Below, one piece after another: positions 11,101-21,023 of a DNA stretch of 64,000 nucleotides (position 1 is its first letter; each line of letters opens with the position of its first letter). This stretch comes from Emiliania huxleyi CCMP1516. Taxonomy: Eukaryota > Haptophyta > Isochrysidales > Noelaerhabdaceae. Location: assembly GCF_000372725.1 (NCBI RefSeq), contig NW_005199926.1, positions 164,371-228,370 of the forward strand, in the 5' to 3' direction. The notes below the pieces were generated by a model, which did no database searches, was not told where the DNA came from, and saw only the letters and a program-made list of their open reading frames with translations. A program made the translations under genes and the position numbers.

Positions 11101-11688
11101 CGTAGAGCGGCGCCGTCAGCTCCGCCACCACCTCGGTCGCCTCGGGCTGGCCGAGGCCTGACGCAAGGGGTTGGACGCAGGCGGTTGGAGTGGTGAGAGG
11201 AGCGTGCGGAGGGGCAGAGGGTGTGGCCACACTGCGCGGCGCAGAGTGCGGCAGGGAGGCGACGACCGACGGAGCGGCGGCGTGTGGGCGGGGAGCGGCG
11301 GCAGGCGCAGCCCGGGTGGCGCGGAAGCGCGCGGGTGGCGGCGAGGGAAATGGAAATGTCTAGGAAGGCTCACCGAGCAGCTCGGTCACGCCGTCGAGCG
11401 CCGCCCGGTCCTCCGGCGTCAGAGCGGCGGCGGATCCGAGGTCGGGCGAGAGGAGGGCGCTCGCCTTCTTCGCAAAGATGTCGCGGTGCAGCTGGGCCGC
11501 CGTCGCCTCGGAGACGCCGAGCGAGTCGCGCATCCCGCCCAGCTGCGCCGCCGTCGCGGGGACGGCCTGCAAGACCGCCTGGGGCGAGGGAGGTGGAGGC
11601 GGAGGGAGGAGGTGGAGGGGAGGCCTCTGTGACGGCGCGGCAGTGAGTGAGTGGGTGGGTGGGGTGGGGGTGGGGTGGGGTGGGGGTG

Positions 11689-11720
<32 letters not shown>

Positions 11721-12879
11721 TGGGGGCGAGGAGGGGGTGCCTTATCCAGCGTGCCAGCATAAAAGGGGACGGCGACCGCTTCGGCGCGGTCGGACCAGTC
11801 CGCGGGGGAGAGGCCGAAGAGGCGCTGGGCGCGGAGCGACTCGTACCGGTACCCCTCCTCGCTCTCGTCCTTGGCAAAGAGCCGCTCCGCCAGGAAGATG
11901 TACTTTGAGAGCAGCGCCTGCGCTCGGCGGGCGGAGGCGGCGGGCGGAGGAGTGGGCGTGAGGGAGGGAGGGAGGGAGGGAGGGAGGGAGGGAGGGTGGG
12001 AGGGAGGGTGGGAGGTGGGAGTGCGAGCGAGCGAGCGAGCGTGGGTGCGGGCGTGGGTAGGCGTGGGTGGTGAGGGGGAGTGCGTGCACAGTCTGGGCGC
12101 GGGGAGCCCGAAACACGACGGTGGCAGGCGGGGCGGTGGCGGTGGGGTGAGGTGGGGTGGGGTGGGGTGAGGCCAGGCGCCTGCGCGTCGGCTGCGAGCG
12201 GCTCCGACTCGACGTCCGACTCGAGGTAGGCTCGGTGGCGAGAGTAGAGCGCGCGGCCGGCGGCGTAGACCTGGTTGCCCACCTGCGCCGCGCTCATCCC
12301 GAGCAGTTCCTTAAGCTGCAGCAGCTCCGACAGCTCCGCAGGCAGGACCTGCTTCCCCTCGAGGCAGGCCGAGAGGTAGTACAGAAACAGCTCCGACAGC
12401 TGCTTCTGGTAGCGAGGCTTGTCGACGCCAAAGGCGGGGGCGAGCGAGGCGATCTCGTCCGCTGTCACCGCCGACAGCCCGCGTTTCAGCAGCGCCGCCG
12501 CCGCCGTGCTCGCCGCCTCGCGCCGCTCCTCGTCGATCTTCTTGCGACCGACTAGCCCGAGCGCACCGGTGGCGGCGGCGCCGACGGCGTTGACCGCGAT
12601 GCGGCTGGAGGGCATGAGCACGTAGCCGACCGCCGCCGCCGCCGCCACCAGCGCCGTCGAGCCGCCCTTGGCCGCCGCCGGCCCCAGGTCCTTGATCTTT
12701 TGCCGGACGGGCGTCTCCTGCTGCAGGTAGGCCTCGTACACGTCCTGCGCGGCGACCATGCGCGGCGCGAGCGGCGAGGCGGCGGAGGCGACAGCGCGGC
12801 GCGACGCCGGCGCCGAGGCCGGAGCAAAGGCGCCGAGAGCCGCTGGGCAGAGGACGAAGAAGGCCAGGACGCGTGCCAT
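8152..12879 (-). CDS. TIC110: TIC110, plastid inner-envelope protein import component
   Basis: The N-terminus (12879) reads MARVLAFFVLCPAALGAFAP: an ER signal peptide ending at an AFAP-type motif, then an Ala/Ser/Arg-rich transit region, as expected for a protein sent to a four-membrane plastid. Next comes a two-helix membrane segment (STALVAAAAAVGYVLMPSSR and INAVGAAATGALGL-like) and a long helical body with the repeated TIC110 pattern, for example YLSACLEGKQVLPAELSELL, YRTSVKQVMGNAGAIPDEYW and LNELYRQYLIEAFGGSDEAQ. Exons read in order: 12879 to about 12190; 11930-11736 (AQALLSKYIFLAERLFAKDE); 11573-11370; 11160 to about 9700 (with a break near 10700); 9270-9210; 9136-9020; about 8860-8390; 8250-8152. 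The intron at 9137-9209 is fixed by phase (LELPQ joined to DRIDALLRDV). Other introns are G/T-rich simple sequence (11640-11740, 12000-12170). It acts as a scaffold for stromal chaperones at the import channel. Confidence 0.85.
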
Positions 12880-14352
12880 TCCAGATCGAGCTTCGCGCAG
12901 ATGTGGGACGTCTTTTTCTTTTTAATCCTGGCGGGCTGAAAGTGAATTTTAATTACAGTAGGGGGAGGGCTCCCAGGGCTGATAGATCTTTTCAGTTGCA
13001 ACCATCGTGATAGACAAGGCGTTCAGGGTGATAGGTGCGCGGCTGGCAAGCAGTGAGAGGTCGGTACTCGAGTACGGCTTTACTCCGCCTGTCGGTTACT
13101 CGATCGTGTTTGACGACGTCAAACAGTGTTTGACGTCGTCAAACACAAGTGGAGAATGGCCGTAGCTCCTCTCCACGAGCGATTGAGAGGACGTACCAAG
13201 TATCGATTCTGTATAGAATTGCAAGGCGCACACGCTGGTGCAGGCGGTGAGTCGTCGATCCGACTCGTTCCGCCGTGAAGTCGCCGTGAAGGGTTGGCAA
13301 ACAGGGCCATTTCCTTTCTTTCTTCTTTCTTCCCAGTCAGAGTGAAGTGTGTGGCCCATGTATGTGTGTAGGAAGGTGAAGAACAGTCAGGCTCGGACTG
13401 GACACCAACGCGGTGTGGGTGGACGCTGGACAGATGATGACGACACGCACGAGCGACACACAGACACAAACAAGCTCACAAGAAACACCGCCAGCGGGCT
13501 GCCACACCACCCTGAGTGGGCGTACACATGGCCCAGAAGCGCTCACTTCGCCGACGCCACTTGCTTGCCGCCGCCGCGCCCATCTGGGCCGCTCACAGCC
13601 TGCCTGCGTCAGCTCTAGTGCGCGTCCTCATCGGATTTGTCTTCTCCGGACTCCTTCCTCGGCGTGGCTCACCCTCCATGCACCATCCATGCTGTGAACA
13701 GGCGCCCTAACTTGGAGCACTTGGAGTGCAGTCATTAACCTCACATCCAGGGCCGGGGAGCTCAGAAGCGCACCCAGCGGGCCGGATGATCGGTGTCGGG
13801 TTACGGGCAAGAGAGCCCTAGCCCCGGGGGTGCGCGTTCGCAGGGCAAGGGCCTTAAAGTAAACACAGTTCTCCGAGGGTTAGTACCGCGCTCCAGGTTT
13901 CCCCTAGCAGCAGAACGCCCCCTCTACTCGGAGCTACTAGCATGTTTTCTTTCTTTTTCTACTCGGAGCTAACCATCCTATATTCTTTCTCGCTCCTCTG
14001 CCCACCATGCTTGTTAGGTCTTGTCATTGTTTCGTGACTGTCCAAGGTCTGGATGGCGATCGATGCTGCCTTCCCCACCCACTACTCTCTACTGCAGTTC
14101 CCTCGCCACCTCTCCGGCGGAGTCGTTCTCTTTCCGGCGGAGTCGGTCAGCGAGGCACTAGACGGGCTACGGAACCATGCGCGCGCCGGCCCGGATAGGC
14201 TGCGCGCAGGGGCCGCGCCGCCTCGATTTCGCACCTCCGCTCCGCGGCCGGCTGAGGCGCTAGCTCGCCCGGCGACAAGCCCAGCCATCGCCCAGCGCCC
14301 CGTATCGACGGGGGGCACGCAAAAAACCCGCACCTACGACTAGGGTGAGCAC
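12880..14352. other. Intergenic, upstream of TIC110; no gene recognised
   Basis: This holds the TIC110 promoter side and the hairpin at 13106-13146. From 13150 to 14340 the short open frames on both strands show no domain or codon-like pattern. GAGCTACTAGCATGTTTTCT near 13932 and a second ACTCGGAGCTA block at 13960 form a short local direct repeat. Confidence 0.4.
13106..13146. repeat. Perfect 19-bp inverted repeat with 3-nt loop, TGACG-rich
   Basis: The left arm GTGTTTGACGACGTCAAAC (13106-13124) and right arm GTTTGACGTCGTCAAACAC (13128-13146) are exact reverse complements, and each arm is itself almost palindromic. TGACG/CGTCA half-sites resemble bZIP (CRE/TGA) binding elements. It lies about 230 bp upstream of the TIC110 start, so a role in its transcription is possible but unproven. 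Confidence 0.6.
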
Positions 14353-14964
14353 GTGAGGCCGATGGTGTCGGCCGCGGGTGGGCTGCGAGGAGGGCGCGGG
14401 GGGAGCATGGGAGATGCACCACCGCTCGGCGAAGACGCGCCCGACGAAGCCCTGCTTTTGCGGAGGATGGTCGATCCTCACCTACTAGCGTCGGGCGTGT
14501 GCGAAAAAGAGCGGAAATCGGAGCTCAACTCGCGCGCGGCTGGGAAAGGGGTGTGGCACCTTCCGAAGGCGCCTAGCAAGGAGCTGCTGCTGCCCCCAAA
14601 CGCGCTCGGGCAGCACTTCGGCGCGCCTGCGGGGTGGGCAGAGGTGAAACTAGGCTTACTGGCACGCGCATACCGCACCACCCCCACGCCCGCGCGCACA
14701 CCATGCCGCCGTCCCACCTCAAAGCACCTCCCACATGGCCGCTTCCTCGACCTCTTCTTGGGCTATCAACCGGCAGTGGGTCGCCTCGCGAGCGACGTGG
14801 AGATGCGCGCGGATCCGGAGGGGCAGCAGGTGCCGTACGCCGTACGCCTCCTGCCTCGAGGCTGGCGGGCAGCATTCGTGCGACTGCTGTACGCGGCAGG
14901 CAGCGCAACCACGAATGGCCGCGGCACAAACTGGAGGCGATATGTAGCGCCCGGAGCTGATTAA
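14353..14964 (+). CDS. Doubtful open frame, 203 codons
   Basis: The longest open frame in a 2.7-kb interval, starting MRPMVSAAGGLRGGRGG. It has some non-random segments (LNSRAAGKGVWHLPKAPSKE, GRFLDLFLGYQPAVGRLASD), but open frames on the opposite strand overlap it. It ends inside the block GGCGATATGTAGCGCCCGGA that belongs to the palindromic repeat family at 15343-15548. I recognise no domain. It may be chance, a relic of a mobile element, or part of a gene whose other exons I cannot see. Confidence 0.2.
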   Translation: MRPMVSAAGGLRGGRGGSMGDAPPLGEDAPDEALLLRRMVDPHLLASGVCEKERKSELNSRAAGKGVWHLPKAPSKELLLPPNALGQHFGAPAGWAEVKLGLLARAYRTTPTPARTPCRRPTSKHLPHGRFLDLFLGYQPAVGRLASDVEMRADPEGQQVPYAVRLLPRGWRAAFVRLLYAAGSATTNGRGTNWRRYVAPGAD

Positions 14965-15342
14965 TATCGCGCGTGGTGCATATCAGCCAAAAAGGGAATC
15001 TGAGAGAATCTCGATAAAAATTCAGTTAATCTTGCGCAGATTTGCTGTTATGACTTGTCATGCTCTTCTTGGTACTTGGTCATTACCCTGCGGATTCAAA
15101 ATTTGAATAGCCCTCATCTGGACCGAGATTAATTGAGATTGGGGGAGATTGGCGCGAGATTGGCGCGAGATTCTGATCTCGATGAGAAATGGCAGGTTTT
15201 AGCTGTCAAAAAGTGAAGTCAGCACACGATTTTACCCCGGGGAGGTCACACTTGGGAGTGATGAGATTGTAGGGGCGAGGCGGACCGGAGGCGGGCGATA
15301 TGCGCTTTGTTGGTGGGAAGTAATTCACACCGTGGCGTTGAC

Positions 15343-15548
15343 CGATATATATCCCGAGCGCTACATATCGCCTCCGGGGGCGCTACATATCGACGTCGAT
15401 ATGTAGCGCCCCCGGAGGTGGTATGTAGCGCGCCGACCGATATGTACCGCCCGGACCGATACATAACACCGGACGATACGTAGCGGGGGTCGCGCTACAT
15501 ACCGCGACCGCTACATACCGACCGCGTTCAGGCGCGACATATCGGGAG
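15343..15548. repeat. Array of inverted CGATATGTAGCGC motifs with a 48-nt perfect palindrome
   Basis: About ten variants of GCGCTACATATCG and its reverse complement CGATATGTAGCGC, in both orientations, within 205 bp. The centre, 15371-15418, is a perfect 48-nt palindrome with half-arm CCTCCGGGGGCGCTACATAT and centre CGACGTCG; imperfect pairing extends to about 15358-15431. Another motif copy sits at 14937-14956. The DNA between (14960-15250) is AT-richer than the genes and repeats GAGATTGGCGCGAGATT, suggesting that 14937-15548 is one inserted element. Confidence 0.75.
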
Positions 15549-15762
15549 GGGCCACTTTCCTGACGCATGCAAGTTCTATCCCTCTAGTGGAACTGGGCAA
15601 GACGAAGAGCCACCCAGCCAAACTTTTCTTTTTCTTTTCTTTTAATACAGTGTTTCCAGTCCCGTGCCTACTCGAGTGGGAATGAATTCTTTTAAAACCA
15701 GCTGAAGCCGCCCTGTTTCTCGCCTACATCTCGTCGGCCCAGCCGACGCGGCCGTCTTTGGC

Positions 15763-18700
15763 ATGATGTGGTATGTCGAGCCCGACGCCGGCTCCCACTT
15801 CGCGACGCAGCACCCCGTGCCCACGGACGATCTGCTGCGGATGCGCCTGCCACCCTCCACGCTCGTCTGGCGGGATGGGCTCGAAAACTGGCAACCGATC
15901 TCTGCGACAGCGGAGCTCACCGCCGCCGAGCCGCCACGAGTGGCAAAGCCGCCACCGCCGCCCGCGAAATTGCGGCTGGCACAAGCCTCGCTCCAGCGAG
16001 ACAGCTCCGAGCTGAGTGCGCTGGGCACCGCTCGTGGCGAGGAAGACGGCGGCTGCAAACGAGGTGGCCCAGCGCCAGCTCAACCGGGCTGGAAGGCGGC
16101 GATGACGACCGACGGGGGCGTCTACTACCACAACGAGGCAACTGACGAGGTTTCGTGGGAGAAACCTCCTTCTCTGCAGACGGCGGAGGAGAAGCAGGCC
16201 AGCCAACCACATCTCCCGCCGGCGCAGCAGGGAGGACAACCTCTTACACGCCCCTCCTCTCGTCCTCCACTCCCCTCAGGTGGACGAGTCGGATTGCGCG
16301 TGGCTGCCCACGGCGGAGGGCTGGACGCCCGCCTTTGTCTGCGCGCGGAGCAGCAAGGGCAGGGTGCGGCTGCGGCCTGTGGACGGCGGTGCGACGGTGG
16401 AGCAGCCCTCGGAGGGACTCGTCCCACTCAAGCTGTCGTACCTCGACGCGGCGCCCGACGACCTCGTGATGCTCGAGCAGCTCGACGCGCCGCTCATCGC
16501 CCACTGCCTGCAGAAGCGGTACGCGGCCGATAAAATCTACACGTGGGTGGGCGCAGACCACTCGGTCCTCATCTCGATCAACCCCTTCAAGCACCTCCCC
16601 ATCTACGGGCAGTACTTTTTGGAGCGCTTCGCGGCGCCCGCGCCCAACCGCGACGTCGAGCCGCACACCTACGCCCTCGCCCGCCGCGCGTTTCGCGGCA
16701 TGATGGACGCACGGCGGGATCAGGCGATCCTCATCTCGGGCGAGTCTGGCGCGGGCAAGACGGAGGCGACCAAGCAGTGCCTCCACTTCCTCGCCGACGC
16801 CGCGGGCACCAAGTCTGGCGTCGAGCAGCGCATCCTGCAGGCGAACCCGATCCTCGAGGCCTTTGGCAACGCAAAGACGGTGCGCAACGACAACTCGTCC
16901 CGCTTCGGCCGCTGGATGGAGGTGCACTTCGAGTCGTCCGGCCGCGTCGAGGGCCAGATCGCGGGCGCGTTCGTCGAGTCGTACCTGCTGGAGAAGTCGC
17001 GCGTCGTGGCGCAGGCGGCGGGAGAGCGCTCCTTCCACATCTTCTACCAGCTCTGCTCCTCGCCGCGCGCAGCCGGCCTCGGCCTCCGCCCCGCCTCCGA
17101 GCACCGCAGCCTCGGCCGCGCCGGCTGCACAGCCATCCGCGGCGTCGACGACGTCGCCGACTTCGAGGCGGTGCTGTCCTCGCTCGCCGCCATGGGCCTC
17201 GGAGACGACGAGGTCGGGTGGGCGCTCCGGCTCTGCGCCGCCTCCGTCCACCTCTGCGACCTCGACTTCGAGCCGTGTGACGGCGGCGACGGGTCGCGCG
17301 TCGCCGCCGGCTCCGCCACCCCCCTCGCCGCCGCCGCAGAGTGCCTCGGCGTCGCGACGAGTGCGCTGAGCGCGGCGCTGGTCGAGCGGGCCGTCGTGGT
17401 GCGCGGAGAGGCGCAGCGCATCCGCAACACCGCTGGCAAGGCCGAGGAGGCGTCGGCCGCGCTGGCAAAGGCGGCCTACGCGGGCCTCTTCCGCGACCTG
17501 GTGCGGCGCATCAACGCCGCGTGCGGCGGCGAGCGGGGGCGGCTGATCGGCGTCCTCGACATCTTCGGCTTTGAGATCTTCGAGGCGAACTCGTTCGAGC
17601 AGCTCTGCATCAACTTTGCAAACGAGCGGCTGCAGCGCACCTTCTGCGAGCACACCTTTGAGAACGAGCAGGCCTCGGCCGCACCACGGCCGCACCTGTC
17701 CTCGGATGAACCTCGGATGAACCTCGGCCGCACGGCTGCTGCACCTCAAACGCTCTTCGGCTGCACCTCGGCCCGACCTCGGCTGCACCTCGGCCACACC
17801 TCACTCGTTGAGGCCAGCACAGGCCGTCTACGCCGACGAGGGTATCGCGTATGACAACGTCCCCTACATCGACAACGCGCCGGTTCTCGCGCTCCTCGCG
17901 GAGAGGCCCTTCGGGCTCCTCAACTTGCTGGACGAGGAGGTTCGTGTGCCCCAGGGCTCCGACGCCAAGTGGCTGGAGAAGGTGTCGCAGCGCCACGCCG
18001 ACCACCCCGCCTTCGGCGCGCCAAAGCAGCAGGGGAAGGCACGGCGCGACTTCTTCTGCGTGCGGCACTACGCCGGCGAGGTGCGGTACAGCGCGGATGG
18101 GCTGGTCGAGAAGAATGCCGACCGCCTCTCGCGCGGGCTGTACGACCTGCTGTCGGGGAGCAGCTGCGGCCTCACCCGCGCGTGCTTCCCGCCCAAGGAC
18201 GACGCGATCGCCGGCCGGGTCCGGACCGTCGGCGAGGAGTGGCGCTCCCAGCTGGGGGGGCTGATGCAGAAGGTTGGCCGGATGTCGCCGCTCTTCATCC
18301 GGTGCGTCAAGCCCAACCAGCACAAGCGGCCCGGGCTCGTCGAGTCCAAGGCAACCATCGACCAGCTCTCTTGCGCCGGCCTTTTCGAAGCCGTCCGAAT
18401 CCGTGCCACCGGCTTCCCCTTCCGGCACAGCCACGCGGAATTCGCGCGCCGCTACCGCTGGATCGCGCGCAAGCGAGGGGGCTGGGTTATCGGTCCGCTT
18501 CCGGCCCACCCGACGGCGGAATACTGCGCCTCGATCCTCAGCTCCGTGGCGCAAGACTTCTCGGCAGTGGAGCTCGGCCGCTCTCTCGTGCTGTACCGCT
18601 CGCGCGAGCACAGGCTTCTCGAGCTGCTCAAGAACCTCTCCCTCGGCCGCGTGCTGCAGCACTTCCAAGCCGCGTGGCGGCGCCGCATCGGCCGCAAGTT

Positions 18701-20715
18701 TCGCAAACTGCTCCGGCTCGCGCTCGAGGGGCTGCGCGCCTCGCTGCAGACGGTGCTCTCGCGCGCGAGCTTGGGAGAGGGCGACGCCGCCGCGCTCGAG
18801 GAGGCCCTCGCCACGTACCACGCCACCCTCGGCCGCGTCGGCGCCCTCTTCGTCGAGTACGAGCCGGCCGAGCTCGAGAAGGCGCGCGCCGTCCTCCGCG
18901 CGATCCGCGAGCGGAGGCGGCTGACCGAGGACGCGCGGGCGCTGCTCGCCGTGCCCGATCTGCGCGATCTCGACCTCCTCCAAGCGCTGGCCGGCCGCTT
19001 CGCCGACCCCGCCTTCTCGCTGGTGGCGCCCACCGCGGAGCAGGCGGCGGTGGAGGAGGCTGTCAAGGCGCTGCACGAGAGGACCGTCGGCGCCCTCGAG
19101 CGAGCCGCCGAGGAGGCGCACCGGCTCCTCGACCGCGACGCGATGGAGGCGGTGGCAGCGGAGGCGAGCCGATACTCGTTCACCTCGGCGGCGCTGGCGG
19201 TGGTTGCCGAGGCGCGCGCGGCATCGAGCGCATGTGGGAGCTGCGAAATAGCGCTCACACCGCGCGCGTCTTTGGACTTTAGGCGCTGGGCATGGAGGAG
19301 CGCGAGCTGGTGCAAGCGCAGCTCACGCGCGCCGTGGAGATGGGCGACGCCGACCGGATCATCTCGAGGGAGGCGCGCGCTAGCCTCGTCACTGCCCCCT
19401 TGCCCCGCGCGAGCGCGCGAGGCCCCTCACCATTGGCGATGCCTCGCCTCAGGTGGCCTTGCGGAAGCTCCTCTTCGACGCGCACCCGCAGCAGTACGCG
19501 CTGGAGCATTACGCGGGGCTGCGTCCGCCGGAGGAGTGGGCGGCGAGCAACCTCGCGAGCGTTGGAAGCAACCTCGCCGCCGGCAAGGTGCTCGGCAGCG
19601 GAGGCGGCAAGGCGGAGCGAGCGGAGGGCATGCTGCGTCACGCGGCCGAGCCGATCCACCGCTCGCTGCTGCGGCACGACTCGCCGGGCCTGGCCAAAGA
19701 GGCGACGCGCCAGTTCAAGAATCTGCTCGCGTTTTGCGGCGAGCGCAAGGCGGCTCAGCCCGAAAGCAGCGCCGCCGAGTGGCTTCGCGCTGGCGTCGAG
19801 GAGCCGTCCTTGCGCGGCGAGATGTACGTGCAGCTGCTGAAGCAGCTCTCTGTCCCTCTCGCCGCCGGCGGGCGGGCGACGCAGCGCTGCTGGCATCTGC
19901 TCGCCGCCAGCCTCGCGCACTTCCCGCCTCCGAAGCCGCTCGAGAATGTGGTCGGCTGCTTCATCCACACTCAGGCGGCCCCGGGCGAGCGGGGGACGTA
20001 CGAGGCGCTCGCCCCTCGCGCCTCACGGTCGTCCACAGCGTGAGCGGCGCCATCTCACAGATGCGGCGGTGTGAGCGTAGGTCCTCCTCCACACCTCGAT
20101 CTACCGGGGCGCCTCGCCCCTCTGCGTCTCCTGCTCGGTCGGAGACGCCCTCGCCGCCTCCAGCTCGCTCGACCTGAGCGGGGCCCTCGCCGGCGAGGAT
20201 ACCGTGAGGGCGAGCCGGATCCCCGCCATCGCTCCTCCGGCGCCGCGGACGCCACCGCCGCAGGCGCCGGCGCAACGGCCTGCGCCGCCGCCGCAGGCGC
20301 CGCCGCCACGGATGCCGGTGCCACGGGCGCCAGCGCCGCGGCCCGCGCCGCCACCGCGCACGCTAGCAGCACCGGCGTCGCCGGCGCCACCAGCACCGCC
20401 GCCACCGCCCCCGCCTCCCCCGCCTCCGCCGCCTCCGCCGCCTCCGCCGCCTCCAGCGCCAAAGGCTATCGAATGGCACCGACAGCTCACCTCGTCCCAT
20501 GGGACCTCGCGGGGCACCACCTCGGTAACACGTCCCGGACACACAAGTATAGGTATTACACCGACGCCCTTTGCCAGGCCGTCCACGGGCCCGTGAGTGC
20601 ATCGCAGCTCTCGCTGCTGCGGCTCGAGCCGCAGGCCCTCGCGTGGAACGAGGCGATGGCCGACTGGAGCCCCGTGGCGGCGATCCCAGAGCTCGCCGCG
20701 GCTGCAGGCGCCTAA
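15763..20715 (+). CDS. Myosin heavy chain with GYF, WW, motor, MyTH4, poly-Pro and second GYF domain
   Basis: Seven exons with consistent phase: 15763-16197, 16280-17671, 17823-19211, 19283-19372, 19453-20004, 20081-20475, 20553-20715, giving 1471 aa. All six introns are GC-AG, 71-151 nt. Residues 1-55 form a GYF_2-like domain (MMWYVEPDAGSHF, TLVWRDGLENWQPI). A WW domain follows at about 108-136 (GWKAAMTTDGGVYYHNEATD, then EVSWEKPP). The motor has P-loop GESGAGKTEATK, switch I NDNSSRFGR and switch II DIFGFEIFE, actin-binding and converter segments (LFIRCVKPNQHKRPG, GFPFRHSHAEFARRY), and one degenerate IQ-like helix (LQHFQAAWRRRIGRKFRKLL). A MyTH4 domain lies in exon 5 (LRGEMYVQLLKQLSVPLAAG, FPPPKPLENVVGCFIHTQ). 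Then comes a proline run and a C-terminal GYF_2 domain (GPVSASQLSLL, LAWNEAMADWSPVAAIPEL). The exon 6/7 junction restores the expected EWYYTDA. It is an actin motor; GYF and WW modules bind proline-rich ligands, possibly its own poly-Pro. Confidence 0.9.
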
Positions 20716-21023
20716 GTTGTGTGGAGTGTCGGGAGCGTGGAGGAGAGCTGGATGGACCGCTGACCGCGGCTCGTGAGTCCCTGGTACTCTTGAGACGCGA
20801 CCGCCGTGAACGAGGTCAAGCGTGAACGAGGTCAAACGTGCACGAGACACGGAGAGAGAGAGAGAGAGAGTACGAGGGTGGCATTAGTGAAGCGAGACGT
20901 CGCTCCAGCCACGCATGTCCACCACCGACCGCGACGCGGTTGCTTCAGAGCCCCCGGGGATCGGCCGGCTCGCCGCTCACGGGCTCACGCCACGATGTCG
21001 GATGGATGCGGCCTTGGAGCACG

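Noticed and set aside
9419-11161. 580-codon plus-strand open frame
   Set aside because: It is antisense to TIC110 exons whose minus-strand protein matches the family well. High GC keeps the opposite strand open; composition is Arg/Leu/Gly-rich without domain content.
15343-15548. CRISPR-like regular array
   Set aside because: The repeats alternate in orientation and are irregularly spaced, without unique spacers, in a nuclear genome. It is a palindromic repeat cluster.
16244-19121. 500-codon minus-strand open frames
   Set aside because: They are antisense to the myosin motor, whose P-loop and switch motifs are unmistakable on the plus strand.
16198-20552. Exon-copy fossils in the myosin introns
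   Set aside because: Only weak resemblance (for example GIERMWELR against GMEERELV at 19212) was seen; I do not count these six introns in the duplication list. They may be older.
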